Source: a bacterium UBP6_UBA1196 (lineage in GTDB: Bacteria; UBP6; UBA1177). Taken from it: a DNA stretch of 30,300 nt. Positions 14,371 through 22,442 of this stretch are shown here, piece by piece. How positions within the stretch are numbered: the stretch's first letter is position 1; every line of letters begins with the position of its first letter. A program made the translations under genes and the position numbers. Under the pieces are notes generated by a model that searched no databases, was not told the origin of the DNA, and saw nothing but the letters and a program-made list of their open reading frames with translations. Location: the NCBI GenBank assembly GCA_002310035.1, contig DBYC01000045.1:1-30300 (forward strand), in the 5' to 3' direction.

Positions 14371-15339
14371 ATGAAGAAATTTTTTGGCTGCAAGGTAATT
14401 ATGACAAAAACAATATTATGCTTCTTAGCTATGTTTGTTTTTGTAGGTTGTCCCACTCCCGATTCGTCCGGAAACGGAGGAAAAAACTCAAGCGAAGGCA
14501 ATTCTGGCAGCAGCGAGGGCGGCAGCGAATACGGCGGCAACGGCGGTGATGAAACCGATTGGAATAATGAGAACGGCGGCAACAACGGCGGCAACAACGG
14601 CGGTAGCAGCGAAGCGAACGAGAGTGAAGACTGCACGCAAGGTTCATATCTTTGCTCCGGAAACAAGCTTATGATCTGCGGTGAAGACGGAACATGGGTG
14701 CAATATAAACAATGTTCCGATGATCAGGCATGCAACTCTTCAAAAGGACTTTGCGAGATCTCTATTGGCGGCGGCGGAAATAACGGCGGAGGCAACAACG
14801 GTGGTGGCAACAACGGTGGTGGCAACAACGGCGGCGGAAACAACGGCGGCGGAGACAATGGCGGTGGAAATAACAGCGGCACCGGCAACTATTCATGTCC
14901 TAAAATTTATGAGTGCCAAATGAAAAATTGCAGTTCATCAGATCAAGATTGCCTGGATGATTGTTTCTACAAAGGGACGAGTGCAGCCCAGAACACAGCC
15001 TCGACAATGTACGGGTGTTGGAATTCATACTGCGCCGATGCGTCAGATTTTAATAGTTGTATCGATAATAACTGTTACGATGAAACACACAACTGTCCTC
15101 TTTACCCCAATACCGACTGTCCGAGTATTTATGATTGCATATTCGAATGCAGCTCCGGAGATGAAGACTGTCAGCAGGCATGCTTGAATGCTGCTTCCAG
15201 CGAAGGATACAGCAGATTTCAGGCTCTTGAAGTCTGCAAGAATGAAAATTGTTCTTACGATTTGCCAGACAGTGAATATTCGAATTGCGTCTACACCTAT
15301 TGCGACAACGAAATCTACAAATGCGGTTACAGAGATTAG
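14371..15339 (+). CDS. Cys-rich lipoprotein with GGGNN repeat linker
   Basis: Predicted exported lipoprotein, ~322 residues, function unknown. GGAG at 14361 favours the ATG at 14371; an ATG at 14401 is the alternative. The signal core ends FVFVGC with Cys27. A Gly/Asn/Ser/Glu linker is followed by a six-Cys module (C..GSYLCSGNKLMIC....W....C....C......C), then seven GGGNN-type pentapeptides. The C-terminal part holds two ~65-residue Cys-rich repeats, each with CPxIYxC, a CSS(S/G)D(Q/E)DCxx(D/A)C motif and later C pairs. Such Cys repeats are common in Myxococcota-type exported proteins. The many even cysteines suggest disulphides in the envelope. In-frame starts exist further upstream (14314) but lack an RBS. 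Confidence 0.82.
   Translation: MKKFFGCKVIMTKTILCFLAMFVFVGCPTPDSSGNGGKNSSEGNSGSSEGGSEYGGNGGDETDWNNENGGNNGGNNGGSSEANESEDCTQGSYLCSGNKLMICGEDGTWVQYKQCSDDQACNSSKGLCEISIGGGGNNGGGNNGGGNNGGGNNGGGNNGGGDNGGGNNSGTGNYSCPKIYECQMKNCSSSDQDCLDDCFYKGTSAAQNTASTMYGCWNSYCADASDFNSCIDNNCYDETHNCPLYPNTDCPSIYDCIFECSSGDEDCQQACLNAASSEGYSRFQALEVCKNENCSYDLPDSEYSNCVYTYCDNEIYKCGYRD
14770..14874 (+). repeat. Seven 15-bp GGGNN-coding tandem repeats
   Basis: Seven consecutive 15-bp units encode GGGNN (one is GGGDN). Third-position changes between units show some age. The unit length keeps the frame, so copy number can drift and change linker length. A shorter GGNN stretch encoded at about 14571-14603 is related. Confidence 0.9.
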
Positions 15340-15390
15340 TCCGCAAACAACTTCCAAAATAAAAAATTCCCCAAACAGATGAATAAGCGA

Positions 15391-15415
15391 TTCGCGGGAG
15401 CGAAAACTTTTATTT
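15391..15415 (+). terminator. Weak hairpin terminator after the Cys-rich lipoprotein
   Basis: TTCGC-GGGA-GCGAA (15391-15404) forms a 5-bp stem with a tetraloop, followed by AACTTTTATTT. The T tract is interrupted and the stem is short, so termination is uncertain. It sits just before the convergent trxB stop. Confidence 0.35.
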
Positions 15416-16336
15416 AGGTGATGAAATATATTTTTCAGCTGCTACAGCCGCGATCGCACCGTCTCCGACAGCGGTAGAGACCTGGCGGACCAGTTTTTCA
15501 CGGATGTCGCCTGCCGCAAAAAGGCCTGGAACATTCGTACGGCATTCGGGATCGGTCGGAATGTGGCCGTCTTCAGCGATTTTTACAATATTTTCGATTG
15601 GTTTTGTTTCTGGAATGTAGCCTAAAAATACAAAAACTCCGTCAACTGCAAGTTCTGAAAGTTCGCCGGTTTTCACATTTTTGACGACAAGTTTTTCTAC
15701 AAAATCCTTTCCTTCGATCCTCTCTGCGACCGAATTGAGGACAAAGTCTATCTTCGGGTTGTTCCGGACTTCGTTCTGCGTGATTTTTTCGGCTCTGAAC
15801 TCATACCTGCGGTGGACGATCGTCACTTTTTCTGCAAATTTCGTGAGGTAAAGCGCCTCTTTCAAAGCGCTGTCGCCGCCGCCTAAAACTGCAACTTTAA
15901 GCCCGCGGTAGAAAGCTCCGTCGCATACCGCGCAGTAGCTTACTCCGTTGCCGGTGAACTCTTTTTCGCCTGGGATCTCGGCTTTTCTAGGAACTGAACC
16001 TGCCGCGTAGATCACTGTTTTTGCCGAAAAATTTTTGCCGGAAACGGTTTTTATAGAAAAATTGCCGTTTTCAAGTTTTTCAACTTTATCGACTTCTTCT
16101 GAAACAAATTCCGCTCCAAGATCAAGTGCCTGAGAGTGCATTTTTTCAGCCAGATCAAAGCCGGCGATCGACTTTTCGCCGGGCCAGTTTTCAAGTTTGT
16201 CGGTGAGTGCCATGAGCCCGCCGTAAGCGTTTTTTTCAAAAATGACGGTTTTAAGCAGAGCTCTCGAAGCATAGATCCCCGCTGTCATTCCAGCAGGACC
16301 GCTTCCGATAACCGCTACATCGTAAAGTTCGGTCAT
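15410..16336 (-). CDS. trxB: Thioredoxin reductase
   Basis: Cytoplasmic flavoenzyme that reduces thioredoxin with NADPH. The 308 residues match the low-molecular-weight class. The FAD site is GSGPAGMTAGIYASRA (11-26), the redox-active dithiol is CAVC (135-138), and the NADPH site has GGGDSALKEA (~152-161) with HRR (175-177) supporting NADPH. The C-terminal FAD motif is FAAGDIREK. The RBS GAGG lies before the ATG at 16336. It is monocistronic by context, divergent from the Type IIL gene. Confidence 0.95.
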   Translation of the reverse strand: MTELYDVAVIGSGPAGMTAGIYASRALLKTVIFEKNAYGGLMALTDKLENWPGEKSIAGFDLAEKMHSQALDLGAEFVSEEVDKVEKLENGNFSIKTVSGKNFSAKTVIYAAGSVPRKAEIPGEKEFTGNGVSYCAVCDGAFYRGLKVAVLGGGDSALKEALYLTKFAEKVTIVHRRYEFRAEKITQNEVRNNPKIDFVLNSVAERIEGKDFVEKLVVKNVKTGELSELAVDGVFVFLGYIPETKPIENIVKIAEDGHIPTDPECRTNVPGLFAAGDIREKLVRQVSTAVGDGAIAAVAAEKYISSPK

Positions 16337-16364
16337 TTTACCTCTTTAAATTGTTGGTTTGGAA

Positions 16365-16392
16365 TTTTTATCAAATTCAATTTTTTCAACAA
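16365..16392 (-). promoter_or_regulatory. Possible trxB promoter
   Basis: Minus-strand TTGTTG (16387-16392), 16-bp spacer, TAAAAA (16365-16370). The region is A/T-rich and the match is modest. Confidence 0.3.
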
Positions 16393-16467
16393 GAATCGCT
16401 CCTTCAAAAGACCATCAAAGATAGTCAAAAGCGTTTTAATTGCAAAATTTTAGATTTCGTTTTCTCC

Positions 16468-16495
16468 TTGTTTTCAAGCGTTTTTTCGCTATAAT
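16468..16495 (+). promoter_or_regulatory. Candidate promoter of the Type IIL R-M gene
   Basis: TTGTTT (16468-16473), 16-bp spacer, TATAAT (16490-16495), then CTCGCG, 30 bp before the ATG at 16526. The -10 is a perfect consensus. Confidence 0.6.
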
Positions 16496-16525
16496 CTCGC
16501 GTTTTAACCGGTTTCGGAGCAAAAA

Positions 16526-19474
16526 ATGGCGAAAAATCAGATAAATCAAAAGAAAGCGGCGGCGGAATTTGCGGAAAAATGGAAAAACCGCGGCGACGAA
16601 AAGCAGGATACGCAGGCTTTTTGGACGACGCTTCTGCGTGATGTTTACGGACTCGCAACTCCCGAAGACACAATAGAATTCGAGAAAAGAATCAAGCTCG
16701 GTCACACGAGTTTCATCGATGCCTATATTCCAGAAACCAAGGTTTTGATTGAGCAGAAAAGCGCGGATGTCGATCTGACGAAAGCGGCGAAGCAGTCGGA
16801 CGGCTCGCTTTTGACGCCGTATCAGCAGGCTGACAGATACCGCAAGGAGCAGAATTATTCCGAGGCCGCGCGTTGGATTGTCGTCTGCAATTTTCAGGAG
16901 TTTCTTGTTTATGATATGGACAAGCGCGGCAGTGAACCAACACAGATTATGCTCTGCGATTTGCCAAATAAATTCGAGCAGTTGCAGTTTTTGGTAAATC
17001 CGGAGAAAAACAAAATCGATATCGTAGCCGAGGTCAGTTTGAAGGCGGGCGAACTCGTCGGAAAGCTCTACGACGCACTCATCAAGGAATACATAAATCC
17101 AGATGAAAACAGCTTCCGTTCGCTGAATATTCTGTGCGTCAGAATCGTTTTCTGCCTTTATGCGGAGGATGCCGGGCTTTTCGAGACTCGGACTGCGTTC
17201 GAGGACTACATCAAGTCGTTTCAGCTTGACAATCTGCGTGACGGCATCAAAAAGCTGTTCAAAATTCTGGACACAAAGCCAGAAAACCGCGACAAATACG
17301 ATACAAAAATAAATTCGTTCCCCTACGTGAACGGCGGTCTCTTCGCCGACGACACAATCGAAATCCCTAATTTTACTAAAGAAATCGTCGATGTTCTTGT
17401 GAACCACTGCGCTCCTTTCGACTGGAGCAAAATCTCGCCCACGATTTTCGGAGCAGTTTTTGAATCGACTTTGAACCCCGAAACGCGCAGAAAAGGCGGG
17501 ATGCACTACACATCGATAGAAAACATCCACAAAGTCATCGATCCGCTCTTTCTGGATGGTTTGCGTGCGGAATTTCACCAAATTGTAGAGACGTTTCCTG
17601 AAACGGCTCATAAAACGGCTCATAAAACAAAAACCACGATTTCCTCAAAAGAGACGTGTCAGGTCATGTCTCTACGAAAACGTCGTGAATTAGAAGAATT
17701 CCGCAATAAAATCGCATCCTTAAAATTTCTTGACCCTGCATGTGGAAGCGGAAATTTTCTTACCGAAACCTATATTTCGCTGCGCCGTCTGGAAAACGAA
17801 ATTCTTAAAATCATTCACGGAAACCAGCAGCTTTTAGGTAGCGATTTTTCTCCGATAAAAGTGAAAATTTCGCAGTTTTACGGCATTGAAATCAACGATT
17901 TTGCCGTCACTGTCGCAAAAACGGCACTTTGGATAGCAGAGTCTCAGATGATGAAGGAAACCGAAGAAATTGTTGAAGAAAACCTCGATTTTCTGCCGCT
18001 TTCGACAAGTGCTACGATTGTTGAAGGCAACGCGCTGCGGATGGACTGGTCAACCCTCAAATCGGAAGATGAAAGCAATAAATTTTACAAAATTTTCGCA
18101 GGCTTCGAACCGGAAACAGATGGTATTGAGCATAAATATGATTTTATAATGGGAAATCCGCCGTTTGTGGGGACAAATTATCTTTCTGATGCACAGCGTG
18201 CAGATATGGATTTAATCTGGGATAATGAAGAACGAGGTAAACTTGATTTTGTTTCATGCTGGTATGTAAAATCCGCTCATCTGCTACAAAATACAAATAC
18301 GAAATGCGCTTTTGTTTCCACCAACAGTATTACACAAGGAGAACAGGCAACATCTCTTTGGAAAAAAGTATTTGAAAAAAATATGACTATTGATTTTGCA
18401 TATCGGACTTTCCGCTGGGACAGCGAATCGACATTAAAAGCCAAGGTACATTGTGTTATTGTTGGTTTTTCCGATAAGAAATCTGCGCAAAAACAAAAGT
18501 TACTTTTTGATGAAAAAGGACAAAAAATTGTTGCGAACAATATAAATCATTATTTACTTGATGCACCAAGTATTTTCATTGAAGAAGTCTCAAAGCCGTT
18601 ATGCAATGTGCCGGCAATCATGCGCGGAAGTCAAGCAACAGATGATGGTTATTATCTGTTCACGGAAGAGGAAATGGCAGATTTTATCAAAAAATACCCG
18701 AATACGGAGCAATATTTCAAACAATTTATGATGGGTAAGGAATTCATCAATAATATCAAGCGATATTGTCTATGGATCCCTGATATATCGCCCAAAGAAT
18801 TGAAAGAGCACAAAGGTATTTATGAACGGGTTCAGAAAGTAAAGGTTTTTCGTGAAACAAGTAAGAACAAACAAACTCAGGCCGCTGCAAATACTCCAAA
18901 TCGTTTTGGTCAGTACAGACCACCAGCAAAACAATATATAGCTTTTGCAAAGGTTTCTTCAGAACGAAGACGATACATTCCTTTCGGTTTTTTGACAGAC
19001 AATGTAATTCCTGGTGATAAACTTTTCACGATACCCAATGCTACGCTTTTTCATTTCGGTGTTTTGACAAGTTCCGTTCACATGGCTTGGATGCGAGCAG
19101 TCTGCGGAAGATTGAAAAGCGATTACAGTTATTCAACAACAATCGTCTACAACAATTTTCCGTGGCCGGATGTAGAGACGTCATACCATGGCGTCTCAAA
19201 TGGCATTTTGGAAAAGAGACGTCATAATATGGCGTCTCTACGTGAGATGATCGAGCAGACCGCCCAGGCAATTCTTGACGCCCGCGCCAAATACCCCGAT
19301 TCATCTCTTGCCGATCTTTACGACGAAACCACGATGCCGCCGGACCTCAGAAAAGCCCACCGCGAAAACGACAAGGCTGTTATGGCAGCTTATGGTTTCG
19401 ATCCGAAAATGAGCGGAGCAGAGATTGTGGCGGAACTTTTCAAACTTTATGAAAAACTGACGAAAAAGAAGTGA
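16526..19474 (+). CDS. MmeI-like Type IIL restriction-modification protein, carrying two in-frame repeat insertions
   Basis: Single-chain R-M enzymes of this family join a nuclease, a helical spacer, an N6-adenine methyltransferase and a target-recognition domain, methylate one strand, and cut about 20 bp away. Here the 982 residues (MmeI is ~920) show a PD-(D/E)XK site D65...E76-Q-K78, helical spacer (~165-350), SAM motif DPACGSGNF (403-411), catalytic NPPF (544-547), a recognition region (~600-880), and a C-terminal helical part (ARAKYPDSSLADLYD, KAHRENDKAVMAAYGF). Residues ~354-383 and ~883-905 are encoded by GTAGAGACG palindromic elements that sit in domain linkers and keep the frame open. 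The recognition part (~18130-19160) is visibly more A/T-rich than the rest. RBS upstream is weak (GGAGC). No separate R, M or S gene lies nearby. Activity after the insertions is unknown. Confidence 0.92.
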   Translation: MAKNQINQKKAAAEFAEKWKNRGDEKQDTQAFWTTLLRDVYGLATPEDTIEFEKRIKLGHTSFIDAYIPETKVLIEQKSADVDLTKAAKQSDGSLLTPYQQADRYRKEQNYSEAARWIVVCNFQEFLVYDMDKRGSEPTQIMLCDLPNKFEQLQFLVNPEKNKIDIVAEVSLKAGELVGKLYDALIKEYINPDENSFRSLNILCVRIVFCLYAEDAGLFETRTAFEDYIKSFQLDNLRDGIKKLFKILDTKPENRDKYDTKINSFPYVNGGLFADDTIEIPNFTKEIVDVLVNHCAPFDWSKISPTIFGAVFESTLNPETRRKGGMHYTSIENIHKVIDPLFLDGLRAEFHQIVETFPETAHKTAHKTKTTISSKETCQVMSLRKRRELEEFRNKIASLKFLDPACGSGNFLTETYISLRRLENEILKIIHGNQQLLGSDFSPIKVKISQFYGIEINDFAVTVAKTALWIAESQMMKETEEIVEENLDFLPLSTSATIVEGNALRMDWSTLKSEDESNKFYKIFAGFEPETDGIEHKYDFIMGNPPFVGTNYLSDAQRADMDLIWDNEERGKLDFVSCWYVKSAHLLQNTNTKCAFVSTNSITQGEQATSLWKKVFEKNMTIDFAYRTFRWDSESTLKAKVHCVIVGFSDKKSAQKQKLLFDEKGQKIVANNINHYLLDAPSIFIEEVSKPLCNVPAIMRGSQATDDGYYLFTEEEMADFIKKYPNTEQYFKQFMMGKEFINNIKRYCLWIPDISPKELKEHKGIYERVQKVKVFRETSKNKQTQAAANTPNRFGQYRPPAKQYIAFAKVSSERRRYIPFGFLTDNVIPGDKLFTIPNATLFHFGVLTSSVHMAWMRAVCGRLKSDYSYSTTIVYNNFPWPDVETSYHGVSNGILEKRRHNMASLREMIEQTAQAILDARAKYPDSSLADLYDETTMPPDLRKAHRENDKAVMAAYGFDPKMSGAEIVAELFKLYEKLTKKK
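17585..17675 (+). repeat. Palindromic GTAGAGACG element inside the R-M gene, copy 1
   Basis: 91 bp bounded by GTAGAGACG and TGTCTCTAC (8 of 9 inverted). Hairpin 1: GAGACGTTTC-CT-GAAACGGCTC (17588-17609, one mismatch). Hairpin 2: GAGACGTG with CATGTCTC (17651-17672, one G-T wobble). Between them, a 12-bp unit ACGGCTCATAAA occurs twice (17603-17614, 17615-17626), encoding TAHK twice. The insertion is read V-E-T at its left end and S-L-R at its right end. Confidence 0.85.
19172..19241 (+). repeat. Palindromic GTAGAGACG element inside the R-M gene, copy 2
   Basis: 70 bp bounded by a perfect 9-bp inverted pair GTAGAGACG / CGTCTCTAC. It holds two near-identical hairpins, GAGACGTCAT-ACC-ATGGCGTCTC (19175-19197) and GAGACGTCAT-AAT-ATGGCGTCTC (19216-19238), each with one wobble position. 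Like copy 1 it is read V-E-T ... S-L-R. It splits the join between the recognition domain (NNFPWPD) and the C-terminal helices. Confidence 0.88.
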
Positions 19475-19529
19475 TGTTTTGCACATGCCGGACATTGCTA
19501 CTTTGCGCTTACACAAATCGCCAAAAATA

Positions 19530-19557
19530 TTGATTTAAATTTAAAATTCAGCATAAT
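19530..19557 (+). promoter_or_regulatory. Candidate promoter of the glycolytic operon
   Basis: TTGATT (19530-19535), 16-bp spacer, CATAAT (19552-19557), 66 bp before tpiA. It is the only good promoter seen before the five tightly spaced genes. Confidence 0.5.
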
Positions 19558-19623
19558 TCCCTGTTTGTTTAACGGCATTTATTGCAAAAAGTGCGGTCAA
19601 ACAGTGTTTTTTAGGAGGAAAAA

Positions 19624-20361
19624 ATGAGAAAAACGATAATTGCGGCAAACTGGAAAATGAATAATCTTTCCAAAGAAGTCGTTGATTTCTTTGGTGAATT
19701 TGGTGACGCTGCTGTAAATTCCGAAAGAGAGGTCATCATCGCTCCGGCTTATCCCTACATCAAAATGTCGGCGGAACTTGCTGCCGGAAAAAACATAACG
19801 ATCGCAGCTCAGGATGTCTATCCGAAGGCTGAAGGCGCTTTTACAGGCATGGTCGGCGGAAAAATGCTTGACGATCTGGGTGTAAAAGCTGTGATCATCG
19901 GACACAGCGAGAGGCGCAGGATCTTCGGCGAACCGAACGACCTTATCCGCGAAAAGGTAAAATTTGTTCAGGAAAACGGTCTCCATCTTATTTTCTGTGT
20001 CGGCGAAACGCTGCCGGAAAGGGAAAGCGGCGTTATGTTTGATGTTCTGAAAGAGCAGATCTATTCGGCTTTTGACGATAATCTGGTTCTTCCGCCGGAA
20101 AAAATCACAGTCGCATACGAGCCTGTCTGGGCAATCGGAACAGGTGTTACGGCGACTCCGGAGCAGGCGGCCGAAATGCACACTTTCATACGCGGAATAT
20201 TGAAGGAAAGATACGGTTACGCTGATTCGAGGATCCTTTACGGCGGCAGCGTAAAACCTGAAAATATCCAGGGACTTTTGAGCAAAGAAGACATAGACGG
20301 CACCCTTGTCGGCGGTGCAAGTCTCAAAGCTTCGTCGTTTATGAAACTGGTAAAATTCTGA
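19624..20361 (+). CDS. tpiA: Triosephosphate isomerase
   Basis: Interconverts dihydroxyacetone phosphate and glyceraldehyde 3-phosphate. The 245-residue TIM barrel has all catalytic residues: Lys11 in AANWKMN, His94 in IGHSERR, Glu166 in AYEPVWAIGTG; the phosphate-binding YGGSV is near 206-210. One small oddity is AAQDVYPKAEGAFTG, where many TIMs have Asn in place of this Asp. A strong AGGAGG RBS precedes the ATG. It is first in an operon with yhaM-like, gap, pgk and a small membrane protein. Confidence 0.97.
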   Translation: MRKTIIAANWKMNNLSKEVVDFFGEFGDAAVNSEREVIIAPAYPYIKMSAELAAGKNITIAAQDVYPKAEGAFTGMVGGKMLDDLGVKAVIIGHSERRRIFGEPNDLIREKVKFVQENGLHLIFCVGETLPERESGVMFDVLKEQIYSAFDDNLVLPPEKITVAYEPVWAIGTGVTATPEQAAEMHTFIRGILKERYGYADSRILYGGSVKPENIQGLLSKEDIDGTLVGGASLKASSFMKLVKF

Positions 20362-20369
20362 TCGGTGTG

Positions 20370-21404
20370 ATGATGAAAAGCAGAAGACTTATGATCGCCG
20401 ATATTGAAGACGGCGATTTGATTGTTCCAGATTCGAAGTGTTATTTTCTTGTCAAAAAATCGGCTGTAAAAGTTGGAAAAACGGGCAAAAAATATATCGA
20501 TCTCGACCTTTTTGACGGTGTTTCGACCGTTGCCGGAAAGGTGTGGGATATTACGGAAGAGACGGCCGAAGCGGTTCAGGCCGGGAATGTCATTCAGGTC
20601 CTCACAGGAAAATCGGGAAAATATCTCTCGAATATGCAGATCACGATCAACGACGCAGTGATCGTGCCGCCGGACAAGATCGATTCGGAGTGCGCGGGGA
20701 TCCTGCCCGAATCGTTTTACACTTTTGACGAGCTCAAAAAACAGTGGGACGAACTTATGGATGTTCTTGTTCCGAAACATAAAGAGCTTGTTGAAAAATT
20801 TATGGAAAACGAGAAGATATGGCAGCTTTTCACGACGATTCCCGGCGGAAGAAGCATGCATCACGCCTGCAGAAGAGGGCTTTGGGAGCATTCGATCTCT
20901 GTTGCGCAGTCGGCTCTTGCTGTTTCGGATGTTTTCGATGAAAAATACGGTCTCGACGTTTCGCTCGTCGTTCTTGCATCAATGCTGCACGATGTCGGAA
21001 AAATCTTTGAATTTCAGATAAATCCTGCGACTTCGATGGTCGACAGATATTCGGACAGAGGCAAACTTTTAGGCCACATCTACATGGGTGCGACATGGCT
21101 CGAAAAGCTCGTTTCGACCTGTTTCCCTGACGACAACGACCTCAAAATGGATCTTATCCACATAATCCTCAGTCACCACGGGCAGTATGAGTTCGGTTCC
21201 CCGAAACGCCCGAAAACGCTTGAAGCCCTCATTGTTTCGGCATGCGACAACCTCGATGCAAGCTGCGACGCCGTCAAATCGTGCTTCGGCGACAATATGG
21301 AAGGAAACTGGACAAAACCGGTTTATATGATGGACAGGGCGTTTTTCAGAAGACAGGAAAACGCTGAAAATAACAATGAAAGCGATGAAGAATCAGCTGA
21401 ATAA
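20370..21404 (+). CDS. yhaM: YhaM-family 3'-5' exoribonuclease (OB fold plus HD domain)
   Basis: YhaM-type enzymes degrade RNA (and some DNA) from the 3' end. An N-terminal OB-like nucleic-acid-binding domain (~1-95, with KKYIDLDLFDG) is followed by a linker and an HD metal-dependent phosphohydrolase domain: HHACRRGLWEHSISV, the HD pair in ASMLHDVGKIFEF, and IILSHHGQYEFG. Length (~344) fits. The frame opens with GTG at 20367, ATG at 20370 and ATG at 20373; the RBS is weak, and the gene starts 8 bp after tpiA, so it may be coupled. The cluster position between tpiA and gap is unusual. Substrate and in vivo role are inferred from the family only. Confidence 0.88.
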   Translation: MMKSRRLMIADIEDGDLIVPDSKCYFLVKKSAVKVGKTGKKYIDLDLFDGVSTVAGKVWDITEETAEAVQAGNVIQVLTGKSGKYLSNMQITINDAVIVPPDKIDSECAGILPESFYTFDELKKQWDELMDVLVPKHKELVEKFMENEKIWQLFTTIPGGRSMHHACRRGLWEHSISVAQSALAVSDVFDEKYGLDVSLVVLASMLHDVGKIFEFQINPATSMVDRYSDRGKLLGHIYMGATWLEKLVSTCFPDDNDLKMDLIHIILSHHGQYEFGSPKRPKTLEALIVSACDNLDASCDAVKSCFGDNMEGNWTKPVYMMDRAFFRRQENAENNNESDEESAE

Positions 21405-21428
21405 AAAACAATTTTAAAGGAGGAAAAA

Positions 21429-22430
21429 ATGTCAAAAATTCGTGTTGCAATCAACGGCTTCGGCAGAATCGGAAGAGCGGTTTTCAGAATCGCGGAGGGA
21501 AGCGATCAAGTTGAAATCGTCGTTATAAATGATCTTACCGATCCTAAAACTCTCGCTCATCTTCTGAAATATGACTCGGTTCACGGCACCTGGGATAAAG
21601 AAGTTACCGCAGGCGAGTCTTCGATCATCGTAAACGGCCGCGAAGTTCAGATCCTTGCTGAAAAAGACCCGGAAAATCTTCCGTGGAGAGATATGAAAAT
21701 CGACGCTGTTCTTGAGTGCACAGGCCGTTTCACGGCAAGAGAGAAAGCAAACCTTCATATTGAAGCGGGCGCAAGAAAAGTTCTCATCTCCGCTCCGGCG
21801 AAAGGCGAGGACATGACGATAGTTTACGGCGTAAACGACTATCTTTACGACAAAGAGCGCCACAACATCATTTCGAACGCAAGCTGCACCACGAACTGCC
21901 TTGCTCCGATAACCTACATCATGCACAAGCATTTCGGTATCAAGCACGGTCTTATGACAACGATCCACTCATACACGAACGACCAGCGCATCCTTGACCT
22001 TCCGCACAAGGATCTCCGCAGAGCAAGAGCTGGCGCAGTCAGCATGATCCCGACCACGACCGGCGCTGCAAAAGCTATCAGCCTTGTTATTCCTGAGCTC
22101 AAAGGCAAACTTGACGGTATTTCGATAAGAGTCCCGACACCCAACGTAAGCCTTGTCGACGCAACTTTCGTCATCGAAAAGGAAACTACGGCCGAGGAAA
22201 TCAACGCACTTATGAAAGAATACGCAGAAGGCCAGATGAAAGGCGTTCTCAGATACTGCGACGAGCCGCTTGTATCGCACGATTTCAACGGAGACCCGCA
22301 TTCGTCGATCCTTGACGCCCTCAACACTGCCGTAATGCAGGGAAATATGGTCAAACTTCTCAGCTGGTACGACAACGAATGGGGCTACAGCAACAGAATG
22401 TTCGATGTTCTGAAGAAACTTTTTGCTTAG
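21429..22430 (+). CDS. gap: Glyceraldehyde-3-phosphate dehydrogenase, type I
   Basis: Oxidises and phosphorylates glyceraldehyde 3-phosphate to 1,3-bisphosphoglycerate. The 333 residues begin with the NAD-binding INGFGRIGR. Residues near 32-36 (VINDLTD) suit NAD rather than NADP. The catalytic pair is Cys153 in SNASCTTNCLAP and His180 in TTIHSYTND. The C-terminal WYDNEWGYSNR is canonical. The RBS AAAGGAGG is strong. It lies between the yhaM-like gene (24 bp) and pgk (12 bp). Confidence 0.97.
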   Translation: MSKIRVAINGFGRIGRAVFRIAEGSDQVEIVVINDLTDPKTLAHLLKYDSVHGTWDKEVTAGESSIIVNGREVQILAEKDPENLPWRDMKIDAVLECTGRFTAREKANLHIEAGARKVLISAPAKGEDMTIVYGVNDYLYDKERHNIISNASCTTNCLAPITYIMHKHFGIKHGLMTTIHSYTNDQRILDLPHKDLRRARAGAVSMIPTTTGAAKAISLVIPELKGKLDGISIRVPTPNVSLVDATFVIEKETTAEEINALMKEYAEGQMKGVLRYCDEPLVSHDFNGDPHSSILDALNTAVMQGNMVKLLSWYDNEWGYSNRMFDVLKKLFA

Positions 22431-22442
22431 ACGGAGGATCTG

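Noticed and set aside
16436..17623. Long open frame on the minus strand opposite the Type IIL gene (395 codons)
   Set aside because: It is antisense to a well-recognised protein, has no family features or RBS, and is Phe/Arg-rich as expected from the codon bias of the true gene.
17585..19241. Type IIL gene as a pseudogene broken by insertions
   Set aside because: The frame stays open through both elements, and all catalytic motifs and the C-terminal part are intact, so inactivation cannot be claimed.
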